From Caldilineaceae bacterium bin34 (GTDB taxonomy: Bacteria > Chloroflexota > Anaerolineae > Caldilineales > Caldilineaceae), in contig MPMO01000010.1 of assembly GCA_002238555.1 (NCBI GenBank), positions 41,008 to 105,007 of the forward strand: a stretch of DNA of 64,000 bases, read 5' to 3'. Below are positions 7,622 to 16,839 of this stretch, piece after piece (within the stretch, counting starts at the first letter, position 1; each line of letters starts with the position of its first letter). Made by a program: the position numbers and the translations under genes. The notes beneath the pieces are model-generated. The model saw nothing but the letters and a program-made list of their open reading frames with translations, was not told the DNA's origin and made no database searches.

Positions 7622-10600
7622 ATGCAAGGCTACTACCGACATCCGACCGTCCAAGGGAATCGAATTGTCTTCGTCAGCGAAGACGACTTGTGGTCCATTT
7701 GCCTTCAGGGCGGAGTACCCCTGCGTCTCACCAGCAATCTTGGCGAAATCGAGTTTCCCCTGCTGTCTCCCGACGGATCCCGGATTGCGTTCGTGGCCCG
7801 CGATGAAGGCGCTCCCGATATTTATGTAATGAATTCCGGTGGTGGCCCCGCCGATCGCCTGACGTGGCAGGGAGATGCCATGCAAACGGCGGCGTGGAGC
7901 CCCGACGGCGAGTGGATTCACTTCGTTACATCGGCCCGCCAGCCCGTGCGCGGATCGACGGTTCTCAATCGGGTTCGCAGCTCACCGTCCCGGTTTGTTG
8001 TCGAGGAGGTGCCCTTGGGCCGGGCCTCCTCGATTGGGTTCGGGCCCGACGGGGCCATGGTTCTGGGCCGCAACACCGGCGATCCGGCCCGTTGGAAGCG
8101 ATACCGGGGCGGCACCGCCGGCCGGCTGTGGGTATCCCCCGGGGCAGACGAGCAGTTCAGCCGCATTCTTCCCGATCTGGACGGCAACCTGGCCTCGCCC
8201 ATGTGGATTGGGACCGACCAAGGTCTGGCCGACGAACGCATATTCCTGGTCAGCGACCATGAAGGCTGCGGGAACATCTACAGTTGCCTGCCTTCCGGCG
8301 AAGACCTCACCAGGCACACCAACCTTGCCGACTTCTATGCGCGCTATCCATCCTGGGGCTTGGACGGCGATGGCCGGCCCGTCATCGTCTTCCATGCAGG
8401 AGCCGACCTCCACCTGCTGGACATCCTGAACGACACCGCCGTTCAGATAGACGTGACCTGGTCCTCACCGAGGGTGCAGCGCAACCGCAAGTTCGCGGAG
8501 GCGTCGGACCATCTCGAGTCGGCCGATTTGCATCCGGAGGGCCATTCGGTCGCGCTGTCCGCGCGCGGCAAGGCCTTCGCATTCGGAAACCATGCCGGCG
8601 GGGTCCTGCAGCTGGGGACATCCCAAGGCGTGCGCTATCGCCTGCCTTCCTGGCTGCGGGACGGCAAGCGCATCGCGGCCGTAACCGATGCCATGGGCGA
8701 AGAGCGCCTCCAGGTGTTCACGCCGGGCCGCGAGCCGGCCGAGGCTGACTTGCACGAGGGGTTCGCCTTCGGCCGGGCCATGAATCTGTACGTCAACCCG
8801 GCGGCGGACATCGTGGCAATCACAAACCACCGCTACGAACTCTGGCTGTACAACCTGGAGGACCGGACACACCTGCTGGTCGACCGGTCGCCGCACGGCC
8901 ACATCGAGCACGCCGACTGGTCCCCGGACGGCCGCTGGCTGGCCTGGGACAGGGCTCCCACGCTGCACAGCCATGCCATCCGTCTATACCGCAGGGAAGT
9001 GCCGGTGCCCGACGGCGAGGAACCCGATGGTTCGGAACAGCCCCTGACCGTGGACCTTGGGACACCCGTATTGCAGGACCACTGTCCGGTATTCGACCCC
9101 AAGGGCCGCTATCTCTACTTCCTGAGCAGCCGGATCCTCAACCCGGTCTACGACACCGTTCAGTTCAACCTGTCGTTTCCCGCCCCCATGCGCCCCTATC
9201 TGGTTACGCTGCAGGGGGATCTGCCCAATCCGTTCGTGCCGCGCACCGGTGAGGATGCGGACGAGGAGGACGAAGAGGAGAAACAGGAACAGACCAAGCC
9301 CGACGCAGACGGCACGCCCGCGGCGAACGGCGCTTCGACGGCGGAAACCACCGACGGATCGGACAAGGCGAAGCCGGACAAGGCAAAGGATCCCGCTCCC
9401 GATCCCCTACAGGTTGACGTCGACGGCATCGCGGACCGGATACTCCCCTTCCCGGTGCCTGCAGGCCTGTTCACCGTCCTGGCGGCGGCCGAGGATCGGG
9501 TGTTCTGGCTGGCTTCGGAAACCAGGCAGACCATGAAGGATCCGTGGTTGGACGATGAAACATCGCACGGAGCCACACTCCAGGCTTGGGTGTTCAAGGA
9601 CCATAAACCGAGCGAGGTGGCCACGGATGTGTCCGACATCAGCCTGTCCGCCAACCGCAAACACCTGCTGTACCGGGCCGATCAGCGCCTGCGGGTCATC
9701 AAGGCCAGCGAAAATGCCGACAGCCTGACCAATGAAGGCGCGCCCCGCGTCACCGGGTGGTTGGATCTCGGTCGCATTCGCCTGTCGATCGAGCCTTCGG
9801 CCGAATGGCAACAGATGCTCGCGGAGGCCTGGCGACTGCAGAGGGACCAATTCTGGACGCCCGAGATGTCCGGCGTGGACTGGCAAGCAGTCCATGACCG
9901 GTACGCCCCCCTGGTGCAGCGACTCGCAAGCCGGCGCGAATTCAGCGACCTGTGCTGGGAAATGCAGGGCGAACTGGGCACGAGCCACTGCTACGAGTTC
10001 GGAGGCGACTACCGACCGGGGCCCCATTGGCCGATCGGCACCCTGGCCGCGGAGTTCGAGTGGCAGGCGGATCCGCCGGGATGGCGGCTCGACGACTGGA
10101 TTGAAGGCGACGTGTGGGAGCCCGAAGTCCATTCCCCGTTTGCCGAGGCCGGGATCGACGTGGCCAGGGGCGACCTGCTGGTTTCCGTCAACGGACAGTC
10201 CGTTTCGGAGAGCGTGCCTCCCGCCAGCCTCTTGGTCAACCTGGCCGGGCAGGAAGTTCAGCTTGGTTTCCGGCGCGGCGCCCAAGTCGAGTCTGCCGAC
10301 AATGAGTCGCCAGCCGCAACCGACATGCTGAAGGGAGTCACGGTCCGCACCATGACCGGTGACAAACGTGCGCTGTACCGTGCCTGGGTGAACGCCAACC
10401 GGGCGAAGGTGCATGCGGCGGCGGACGGCCGTCTCGGCTACCTGCACATTCCCGACATGGGACCGTGGGGCTATGCGGAGTTTCACCGCGGCTTCCTGGG
10501 CGAACTCCATCGGCAAGGCCTGGTCGTTGATTTGCGCTTCAACGGCGGCGGCCATGTGAGTGCCCTGCTGCTCGAAAAGCTGGCGCGCCGCCAACTTGGG

Positions 10601-11077
10601 TTCGACCAAACCAGGTGGGGGGGAGTCGCACCCTATCCCGAGGAGTCGGTGTCCGGTCCCATCGTGGCCCTGACCAACGATGCCGCCGGCAGCGACGGCG
10701 ACATATTCAGCCATTCGTTCAAGCTGATGGGACTGGGAACGCTGATCGGCATGCGGACCTGGGGCGGTGTGATCGGGATCTGGCCGCGCCATGCCCTGGT
10801 GGACGGCACGGTCACCACGCAGCCGGAGTACAGCTTCTGGTTCAAGGATGTGGGCTGGGCAGTCGAGAACTACGGCACCGACCCCGACATTGAAGTCGAA
10901 ATTTCGCCCAACGACTTTCGCGAGGGACACGATCCCCAACTCGACGCCGCGGTGGCCGAAGCACTGCGCCTGCTGCAGGAGCAACCGCCTCTCCGGTTCG
11001 AACCCGGAGACCTGCCGAACCTGGCCGGCGCCCCCCAACTGCTACCGGGAACAACAGCGAAGGACAACGACCGATGA
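7622..11077 (+). CDS. Tricorn protease homologue (S41 peptidase with beta-propellers and PDZ)
   Basis: Large cytosolic peptidase that trims oligopeptides. Parts in order: an N-terminal propeller (repeats such as FPLLSPDGSRIAFVARDEG), a second propeller, an acidic low-complexity linker (about residues 540-595, Glu/Asp then Ala/Lys/Pro), a PDZ domain and the C-terminal S41 catalytic domain. Putative catalytic residues are H789 in GTSHCYEF, S1024 and D1025 in AGSDGD, and E1082 in ENYGTDPDIE. The 58-residue Ser-Glu spacing equals that of Thermoplasma tricorn (S965-E1023). I chose the ATG at 7622, preceded by AGGA, rather than 7505. The stop overlaps the next start (ATGA), so it is cotranscribed with the glycerate kinase. 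Confidence 0.93.
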   Translation: MQGYYRHPTVQGNRIVFVSEDDLWSICLQGGVPLRLTSNLGEIEFPLLSPDGSRIAFVARDEGAPDIYVMNSGGGPADRLTWQGDAMQTAAWSPDGEWIHFVTSARQPVRGSTVLNRVRSSPSRFVVEEVPLGRASSIGFGPDGAMVLGRNTGDPARWKRYRGGTAGRLWVSPGADEQFSRILPDLDGNLASPMWIGTDQGLADERIFLVSDHEGCGNIYSCLPSGEDLTRHTNLADFYARYPSWGLDGDGRPVIVFHAGADLHLLDILNDTAVQIDVTWSSPRVQRNRKFAEASDHLESADLHPEGHSVALSARGKAFAFGNHAGGVLQLGTSQGVRYRLPSWLRDGKRIAAVTDAMGEERLQVFTPGREPAEADLHEGFAFGRAMNLYVNPAADIVAITNHRYELWLYNLEDRTHLLVDRSPHGHIEHADWSPDGRWLAWDRAPTLHSHAIRLYRREVPVPDGEEPDGSEQPLTVDLGTPVLQDHCPVFDPKGRYLYFLSSRILNPVYDTVQFNLSFPAPMRPYLVTLQGDLPNPFVPRTGEDADEEDEEEKQEQTKPDADGTPAANGASTAETTDGSDKAKPDKAKDPAPDPLQVDVDGIADRILPFPVPAGLFTVLAAAEDRVFWLASETRQTMKDPWLDDETSHGATLQAWVFKDHKPSEVATDVSDISLSANRKHLLYRADQRLRVIKASENADSLTNEGAPRVTGWLDLGRIRLSIEPSAEWQQMLAEAWRLQRDQFWTPEMSGVDWQAVHDRYAPLVQRLASRREFSDLCWEMQGELGTSHCYEFGGDYRPGPHWPIGTLAAEFEWQADPPGWRLDDWIEGDVWEPEVHSPFAEAGIDVARGDLLVSVNGQSVSESVPPASLLVNLAGQEVQLGFRRGAQVESADNESPAATDMLKGVTVRTMTGDKRALYRAWVNANRAKVHAAADGRLGYLHIPDMGPWGYAEFHRGFLGELHRQGLVVDLRFNGGGHVSALLLEKLARRQLGFDQTRWGGVAPYPEESVSGPIVALTNDAAGSDGDIFSHSFKLMGLGTLIGMRTWGGVIGIWPRHALVDGTVTTQPEYSFWFKDVGWAVENYGTDPDIEVEISPNDFREGHDPQLDAAVAEALRLLQEQPPLRFEPGDLPNLAGAPQLLPGTTAKDNDR

Positions 11078-12450
11078 CAGTGCCCGGCAGGAGCCGGTTC
11101 GACCCGCGCGTCCTGGACGCGGACCCGGAACGAAGGCGCACGGTACTCCAAGTGCTGGAGGCCGCGCTCGAGGCCGCGGATCCAGCCCGCGCGGTTCTGG
11201 ACCACGTGTCACTGGACGGCGACCAACTGCAACTGGCGGATCAAACCATCGACCTGTCCGGCGTGGACCGCATCCTGGTGACCGGGGCGGGCAAGGCCGG
11301 TGCATTAATGAGCCAGGCGTTGGAGGCCATCCTGGGGGACCGGATTGCCGCGGGCCTGGTGGTGGTCAAGGACGGCCACCGGGCGCCAACGGAGATCATC
11401 GAAATTTGCGAAGCCCGCCATCCCGTACCCAACGAGGCCGGCGTGACGGCGGGCCGCCGCATCCTTGAACTGCTGGCGGACACCACGGAACGGGACCTGG
11501 TGATCAACCTCCTGTCCGGCGGTGGTTCCGCATTGCTGGTGGCCCCGGCCGAAGGCCTGACCCTGGCCGATCTGCAGGCCATGACAGCCAGCCTGCTGGG
11601 GGCCGGGGCGACGATCAACGAGATCAACTGCCTGCGCAAGCACTGCAGCCTGGTCAAGGGCGGGCAGCTGGCCCGTTCCATCCACCCGGCTCGCTTCGCC
11701 ACCCTGGCCGTGAGCGACGTCATCGGCAGTCCATTGGACGTGATTGCCAGCGGTCCCACGGTCCCCGACAGCGGTGACTGGCAGGAAACCCGGAGCATCG
11801 TGGAGAAATTCCAGTTGATGCCGTCGCTGCCGGCGCCCATCCGCGCCCGCCTGGAAGCGGGGTGGCGCGGCGAACTTCCCGATACTCCGAACGCCGACGA
11901 TCCTCTCTTCAAGGGCAACCCCACGCTTGTGGTGGCGGACAACCGCACGGCCATGGCCGCGGCCGAGACCCGGGCACGCGCACTGGGCCTCAACACGGTG
12001 TGGATGTCCTCGTACGTGGAAGGGGAAGCGGCCGAAGTCGCGAAGGTGTTGTGCGGCTTCGGACGCGAGGTGGCCGGATACGGCCTGCCCGTACCCGCTC
12101 CGGCCTGTCTTCTGTTCGGGGGGGAAACAACGGTAACCCTTGGTGATGACAGCGGCGAGGGCGGGCGCAATCAGGAACTCGCGCTCGCGGCCGCCTTCGA
12201 ATTGGCAGACCAACCCGGCACGGTCCTGGCCTCGCTGGCTACGGATGGAACAGACGGCCCCACGGACAGTGCGGGCGCGCTGGCGGACGCGGGATCCCTG
12301 CGGCGGGGCATGGCAGCCGGTTTGAATCCCCGTCGGCACCTCACCGGGCACAATGCCTACCCGTGGCTGACCGCAGCCGGTGACATGCTGGTTACCGGAC
12401 CCACAATGACCAATGTCAATGATTTGATGGCCCTGTTCGTTTTCGAATAG
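11074..12450 (+). CDS. Glycerate 2-kinase, MOFRL family
   Basis: ATP-dependent kinase converting D-glycerate to 2-phosphoglycerate. The 458-residue protein shows the N-terminal DUF4147 domain (RILVTGAGKAGALMSQALE, NLLSGGGSALL, NEINCLRKHCSLVKGGQLA, VSDVIGSPLDVIASGPTVPD) and the C-terminal MOFRL domain (GGETTV, GGRNQELALA, LATDGTDGPTDSAGA). Length is typical. It overlaps the tricorn stop by four bases (ATGA), indicating translational coupling. A functional link between a peptidase and glycerate metabolism is not obvious. Confidence 0.95.
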   Translation: MTVPGRSRFDPRVLDADPERRRTVLQVLEAALEAADPARAVLDHVSLDGDQLQLADQTIDLSGVDRILVTGAGKAGALMSQALEAILGDRIAAGLVVVKDGHRAPTEIIEICEARHPVPNEAGVTAGRRILELLADTTERDLVINLLSGGGSALLVAPAEGLTLADLQAMTASLLGAGATINEINCLRKHCSLVKGGQLARSIHPARFATLAVSDVIGSPLDVIASGPTVPDSGDWQETRSIVEKFQLMPSLPAPIRARLEAGWRGELPDTPNADDPLFKGNPTLVVADNRTAMAAAETRARALGLNTVWMSSYVEGEAAEVAKVLCGFGREVAGYGLPVPAPACLLFGGETTVTLGDDSGEGGRNQELALAAAFELADQPGTVLASLATDGTDGPTDSAGALADAGSLRRGMAAGLNPRRHLTGHNAYPWLTAAGDMLVTGPTMTNVNDLMALFVFE

Positions 12451-12531
12451 GCCGTCGGACCCGTAAGATTCGGGTTCGCGCAGTTCCGCAGACCCGCTCG
12501 GCAACATCGCCCACCAAAAGGAGTAACGCAT

Positions 12532-12894
12532 ATGAGCACTGTTAACATCACTGTCCAGGGAGAAGGCACCTTCTCCGTCCCGGAGGGCAAGCGACTGGTA
12601 CTCGCTCTGGTGGACGAGTGCGGCATTGACCAGATGCACGCCTGCGGCGGCAACTGCATGTGCACCACCTGTGCCGTCAGTTTCGTGGAGGGTGAGCCAA
12701 CCGTCACCACGGCAGCCGAACAGGCCAAGCTCGCGGAGCGGGGATTGAGCGGCGTCCGTCTGTCGTGCCAGATCCGGGCCGCGGACGGCATGGAAGTGGC
12801 GATTCAGAATCGCCTGGCGGGATCCGGCCGGCCGGACCCGGGCGGTCGTCCCAATGACGACATCGCACCCGATCCGGATTGGGTGAACCTCTGA
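12532..12894 (+). CDS. Adrenodoxin-type [2Fe-2S] ferredoxin
   Basis: Small soluble electron carrier, 120 residues. Cluster ligands fit C-x5-C-x2-C in ACGGNCMCTTC with the distal cysteine in LSCQIR; one extra cysteine sits inside the loop. The pattern is that of the adrenodoxin/Isc ferredoxin group rather than plant photosynthetic ferredoxins. An AAGGAG lies just before the ATG. It has a Pro/Asp-rich tail after the fold. It follows the glycerate kinase by 81 bp; its redox partner is not in the window. Confidence 0.92.
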   Translation: MSTVNITVQGEGTFSVPEGKRLVLALVDECGIDQMHACGGNCMCTTCAVSFVEGEPTVTTAAEQAKLAERGLSGVRLSCQIRAADGMEVAIQNRLAGSGRPDPGGRPNDDIAPDPDWVNL

Positions 12895-13501
12895 TAGCGG
12901 TGCCCGCCGGGATGCGCGACCGATGAGTGCCGCGTGTCCCGGCTGCCTGCGCGGTCCCTGTCCCCGTATCGGAACCTCGGAACCGACACCTGGGTTTGCG
13001 CAGGAGTAGTAGCCGCTTTATCCGTTGGCTCCGAGGCGCAAAGCCAACCAACCGCCGCGCATCGTTGGCCGCCCGGTACGCTCCGGGATGTTCCGGCAAC
13101 CCAATGCCAATGTAGACAGACACGTCGGCAGTGGCACGGGTTTCGGGAAAGGAAACCATTCCGACAGACGGTGGCCGAGAGCCCAGAAAGACCCAAAGTT
13201 GCATATCTGATTGCCGGCCGAATGCCACCGGAGCCCATCCTGAATTGGGTTGCCGCCGTCGGAAACTTCCCGGGGAACGGGCATGGCACGTTGGCGTGTT
13301 CCTGGTCTGTGATCCCCGGCGTTCCCATATTCCGCCGCGTCCCGGGTTGAGCGGCGTTTCGCATTCCGTTTTGGTGTCGAATACAGGTAGGGGCTGCACG
13401 CACGCGACCCAGCGTGCGAGACCAACCAGGGTCCGGGCCGCTGGCTGAACGTGCGGACCGGTGGGACTATCGGCCCGACGCCGCAGATACCGCAAAGCAA
13501 A
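12895..13501. other. Intergenic region without a supported gene
   Basis: About 600 bp between the ferredoxin gene and the terminator of the secreted-protein gene. Several short frames are open on both strands but none has a recognisable domain, ribosome-binding site or low-complexity-free composition. I see nothing else here. Confidence 0.6.
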
Positions 13502-13528
13502 GGGAGCGTGGAACAAATCCACGCTCCC
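13502..13528 (-). terminator. Rho-independent terminator of the secreted-protein gene
   Basis: Perfect 11-bp inverted repeat (GGGAGCGTGGA / TCCACGCTCCC) with a 5-base loop. On the minus strand it is followed by TTTGCTTTG. It lies 77 bp beyond the stop codon at 13605. Confidence 0.85.
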
Positions 13529-13604
13529 TGCATTCAGGTTGGACTTGGAACCCCGGGCCAGCGATGGGCATAGCCCAGGGCTCTCCGGTCAAACCATATG
13601 TGTT

Positions 13605-14789
13605 CTAGCCGATGGTCAGAAGCCTGGCCAGCGCCAAGGCCAGCGAAGCAGGCTGAATTTGACCGACGAGCTCGCCTGTCAACGCGTTCATGTCGCCCAT
13701 GCCGGTAGCGACCGCGATCACGAGTTCCTGCAGCGTGTCAGGGTTGATGTCCTGGAGCAGAATGCCGCCCCAGACCTGTTCGATGGCCGCGTCGGAGAAG
13801 AGACGGTCGGCCAGGGCCGGCGGCAGCATTTCCCCCATACCGGCGGCAACGGTTTCCTGAACGAACGGCGCGCGCAGGGCCTCCTGCACGATTCCGCGCC
13901 ACGTCTCATCGGCCAAGTCGTCGGCCACCATCGTGATGTAGTCGGCGGTGGACATCATCTGGCCCATCAGAACACCGTTCACGATGCCGACGACCGTCCC
14001 GGGGCTGAGATCGCCCAGGATCAGTGCCGTCACGCCCGTGCCTGCCACAAGGTCGCGCATGGAGTCGTCAAGCACGACACAGGCCGACAGGGCCTGGAGG
14101 TTGCCACTGGCATTGACGCCAACCGAGACCCGACCGCTGCTACTGATCGACACAGGGCTGATGGACGCATCGGCCGTGGCCAGGCAGCCGGTCTGGTAGA
14201 GCGATGCCACCTGACGCAGCCACCCGGTCACCGGCGTAACGTTGGCATCTGCGATCTGGTTGAGCCGGGCCGCGGACATGGTGGAGTCCTCACCCAGGCC
14301 GGAAATGGAGTTGACGACCAGGGACACGCCCAGCTCGTCGATGCCGCCCTCGGTCACCGTAACCGTGTAGTCCACGTTGTGCACGCTGCTGGTGTAGAGC
14401 GACATGTTCGGCTCGCACGTGCGCTGGGACAACTGCATGCGGGAGCGGAGGTTCATGACATTGTCGGCACCGCTTGTAATGACGGTGGAGCCCGGGACCC
14501 AGCGCATGCGAACTTCGCAGGACTCCTCGACGGAGCCGCCGTACGCCAACTGATCGTCGATCAACTTGACCACATCGTTGAGATCGACGGTCCCGTTGAT
14601 CCGCATGCTGAGAACACCGTCGTCCATGCTCACCGGATCGATGCCGTCGAAGGACACCGTCACCGTGCGGTAACCGGCCGGAATTTCGATTTCGCCGGAC
14701 GTATGGCTGTCGGCCAAGGCGGCCGAAGGGGCTAGGAGCAGAATCAAGGCTGTCAACGCCAAGGCGGATAGCAAAGTGAGTTTGCGCAT
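13605..14789 (-). CDS. Secreted protein of unknown function
   Basis: Not recognised. The product has a clear Sec signal peptide (MRKLTLLSALALTALILLLA, cleavage probably after ALA-D), followed by a beta-rich domain (IPAGYRTVTVSFDGIDPVSM) with spaced cysteines (CEVRMRW, RTCEPN, TGCLAT, SACVVLDD) and a C-terminal half that looks helical (ADEL-type, Leu/Ala/Met-rich). I chose the ATG at 14789 because GGGAG lies about six bases upstream; an earlier in-frame ATG at 14825 would spoil the signal peptide. It is monocistronic, with a strong terminator downstream and a hairpin in its upstream region. Probably an exported structural or envelope protein; no catalytic motif is visible. Confidence 0.75.
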   Translation of the reverse strand: MRKLTLLSALALTALILLLAPSAALADSHTSGEIEIPAGYRTVTVSFDGIDPVSMDDGVLSMRINGTVDLNDVVKLIDDQLAYGGSVEESCEVRMRWVPGSTVITSGADNVMNLRSRMQLSQRTCEPNMSLYTSSVHNVDYTVTVTEGGIDELGVSLVVNSISGLGEDSTMSAARLNQIADANVTPVTGWLRQVASLYQTGCLATADASISPVSISSSGRVSVGVNASGNLQALSACVVLDDSMRDLVAGTGVTALILGDLSPGTVVGIVNGVLMGQMMSTADYITMVADDLADETWRGIVQEALRAPFVQETVAAGMGEMLPPALADRLFSDAAIEQVWGGILLQDINPDTLQELVIAVATGMGDMNALTGELVGQIQPASLALALARLLTIG

Positions 14790-14934
14790 TGCGCTCTCCC
14801 AAGTTTGGAAATGGAACTGAGGCACTCGATGTCTGCCGACACGAATGACGTGCGGCGTCGATTGTACACCGGAACCGAGCGATGGATTTTAACGACTTGC
14901 AGTCGAACTGCCCTGCCAAGTTGATACATGGCAA

Positions 14935-14963
14935 CGCCTCCCGGAGCTGTATGCCGGGAGGCG
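14935..14963. other. Strong inverted repeat upstream of the secreted-protein gene
   Basis: CGCCTCCCGG / CCGGGAGGCG, 10-bp perfect stem with a 9-base loop, flanked by a further partial dyad (GGCAA ... TTGCC). It lies about 145 bp upstream of the ATG at 14789. It could be a leader hairpin or an operator; no U-tract follows on either strand, so a simple terminator is unlikely. Confidence 0.55.
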
Positions 14964-15452
14964 CGGAGGCATTGTTGCCCCCGCGTAGGCAAATCGTCAG
15001 ATTCGGACTGTACGGGTCAATCCTCTTCGAGATTGGCTGTCGTCCCGGTTCGACGAGTTTCGGCGGCGCGGGATTGCCCGCGACCACATACCGACCACAA
15101 CGTTGAGCAAGTCCGCCGGCGACCTAAAGACGGTGTGCCGTTCGGGCGACCCGGCGCGGGCCGCCGAGACCCCTCCCCAACCAAGCGTCGGGGCCCCCAG
15201 CAGCCTGGCGACCTTCAAGTGATGCCGCAGCTTGGCCGGGACCTGGACTGGGCGAAGATTCGGCGCCCGCTGTGGCGCCTGGTTTGGCGTGCACCCTTCG
15301 GGATGCGGACAGTCCCTCTACGGGTCGAACCGACACCGTCGCCAGTGGCAAGCCTGGCGATTCCAAACCACCCATTGCACAAACCACAACTGTAGTATTG
15401 GTGCAAGGGTTTCGCCATGGCCATTGAGCGTCATGTTGCGATGGGACCATCG
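14964..15452. other. Intergenic region with a possible IS701-type end
   Basis: No gene recognised. The 16-base AT-rich stretch at 15386-15401 reads CCAATACTACAGTTGT on the minus strand and recurs exactly at 52249-52264 next to a transposase remnant; an 11-base core recurs at 63863-63873 beside a transposase end. It may mark an old insertion-sequence terminus. Confidence 0.45.
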
Positions 15453-15842
15453 TCAACCAGGAACGCAGATTTCCCTTGCTGCAGCTTTCGCAACAAAAGC
15501 CGAGCGTGTCATGCCACGTGCCCGCGCGGCCTCGTCCATCGTGTCCAGAAGCCCCTTGTCAATGCTCAAATTGACCCGCACGACCCGGCGGAGGTCGGCA
15601 ATATGAGGGATCAACATCAAAACGGCGCCGGCGGCGAGGTCCTCGGCTACTTCCTCGCGGACAGCCTCGATACTGCGCGCCGGGATGATTTCCCTGTCCT
15701 CGAAAAACAGAGACAGTGCCTCGATTGCGTTCGGGACGATCTCATCGAAGGTATCGGCTGCCGAAAAGCAGCCGGGCACATCGGGAAAACGGACTCCGTA
15801 GGCGCTTCCTGCATCCTTTTCGATCACGGCCACATAGTGCAT
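15453..15842 (-). CDS. hicB: HicB-family antitoxin
   Basis: Antitoxin of a type II HicAB module. The N-terminal HicB fold (HYVAVIEKDAGSAYGVRFPD, PGCFSAADTFDE, NAIEALSLFFED) binds and blocks the toxin; the C-terminal part (RVNLSIDKGLLDTMDEAARA followed by GMTRSAFV) is a ribbon-helix-helix-like DNA-binding region, expected to autorepress the operon. Start chosen at the ATG 15842, with AAGGAG upstream. It begins 13 bp after the toxin gene, the usual hicA-hicB order. Confidence 0.9.
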   Translation of the reverse strand: MHYVAVIEKDAGSAYGVRFPDVPGCFSAADTFDEIVPNAIEALSLFFEDREIIPARSIEAVREEVAEDLAAGAVLMLIPHIADLRRVVRVNLSIDKGLLDTMDEAARARGMTRSAFVAKAAAREICVPG

Positions 15843-15855
15843 CGTCCCATTCTCC

Positions 15856-16056
15856 TTACATCCAGCCGGCCGACTTGGCGATGGCACGGGCCGTTCCCAC
15901 TGGAAGATCCTTCTGCGGGTGTGGAACGATCACCGTGATCGACCCCTTGCGGAACTTATGGTGCGATCCTGATACCTTCACGAGCTCAAAACCCTCAGCC
16001 CGACGTCGTTGAACGATCGCTCTGCTGTTTCGCTCCATGCGCAATTTTATGCGCAT
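15856..16056 (-). CDS. hicA: HicA-family mRNA interferase toxin
   Basis: Small double-stranded RNA-binding-fold toxin that cleaves mRNA when free of HicB. Diagnostic sequence: NSRAIVQRRRAEGFELVKVS then GSHHKFRKGS, with the catalytic histidine in GSHHKF, and the conserved end PHPQKDLPVGTARAI. The ATG at 16056 (MRIKLRMER) has AAGGGA upstream; the ATG at 16038 has none, so the longer 66-residue form is preferred. The upstream open frame to 16269 is not conserved. Confidence 0.9.
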   Translation of the reverse strand: MRIKLRMERNSRAIVQRRRAEGFELVKVSGSHHKFRKGSITVIVPHPQKDLPVGTARAIAKSAGWM

Positions 16057-16244
16057 GGATCCCTTGTGTCCATGGAGTGGTCGTTCTGATGTCCTGTCCC
16101 ATCCGGTCGGTGGAACCTGCGGCACTGCAGCCCGCATGCATCCTGTTCGGCTGACCATTTGGGAGCCCGGCCGGATGATGCCGTGCATACTGCCGGAGGG
16201 CGGAAAGCCCTGCTCCAAACCTTCAACCGGATTTTCCACCCGCC

Positions 16245-16829
16245 ATGTCTGAACCCGCCCGGATTCCATCCCGACCCATCAACCTGCCATCGCGGCTGTC
16301 AAGGATGATGGCCGTGGCCATGGTCCTGTCCGTGGCCTCCACATCCATCGGTTGCACCATGATCATCCCGCCGCGCGAGGCCGTGACGGCATCCGAAGCC
16401 GGTTCCGCAGCTGCCACAACGAGCCCCGAGGCCGAGGCTTCGGCCGACGCAACCATCTCCGCCCACGTCCTCCGTGTCCTCAGCGGAGACACCATCGAGG
16501 TCGAAATGGACGGGCAGTCGGCATTGGTCCGCTACCTGTTCACGGACAGCCCCGACCCCGGCGAGGAACTGTACAACGAAGCGACCAAGCTCAATCAGCT
16601 GCTGGTGGGCAACGCCGACGTGTTGCTGGTTGCCGGAGAAATCGACAGGGATGGAGACGGGCGGTTGCTCCGCTACGTCCTAACCGGCAACGGCCTGCTG
16701 GTCAACGCACAAATGATCGCCGAGGGCATGGCTCGGTACGAACCCGTTTCGGACACGTCCCCGCACCACGCAGCGATGGCGACGGCCGAGGCGACGGCCA
16801 GGGACCTCGGGATTGGCGTGTGGCGCTGA
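16245..16829 (+). CDS. Staphylococcal nuclease-like lipoprotein
   Basis: Probable exported lipoprotein with a thermonuclease (SNase) fold. It has a hydrophobic N-terminus ending in the lipobox TSIGC, a Ser/Ala/Glu-rich spacer, then an OB-fold nuclease domain: RVLSGDTIEVEMDGQSALVR (Asp21 and Arg35 equivalents), FTDSPD (Asp40 equivalent; the usual Glu43 is not evident), and DRDGDGRLLRYV (Arg87 equivalent) leading to NGLLVNAQMIAEGMARYEP. Loss of the general-base glutamate would weaken or abolish nuclease activity; an alignment is needed to be sure. Start may instead be the ATG at 16305. It is divergent from hicAB and convergent with the SURF1 gene (11-bp gap). Confidence 0.82.
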   Translation: MSEPARIPSRPINLPSRLSRMMAVAMVLSVASTSIGCTMIIPPREAVTASEAGSAAATTSPEAEASADATISAHVLRVLSGDTIEVEMDGQSALVRYLFTDSPDPGEELYNEATKLNQLLVGNADVLLVAGEIDRDGDGRLLRYVLTGNGLLVNAQMIAEGMARYEPVSDTSPHHAAMATAEATARDLGIGVWR

Positions 16830-16839
16830 ACCTTCCGGA

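Noticed and set aside
9407..11038. 543-residue open frame antisense to the tricorn gene
   Set aside because: Shadow frame; the plus strand encodes a full catalytic domain here.
12934..13533. Open frames on both strands after the ferredoxin gene
   Set aside because: Composition typical of random GC-rich sequence; no family recognised, and frames on opposite strands coincide.
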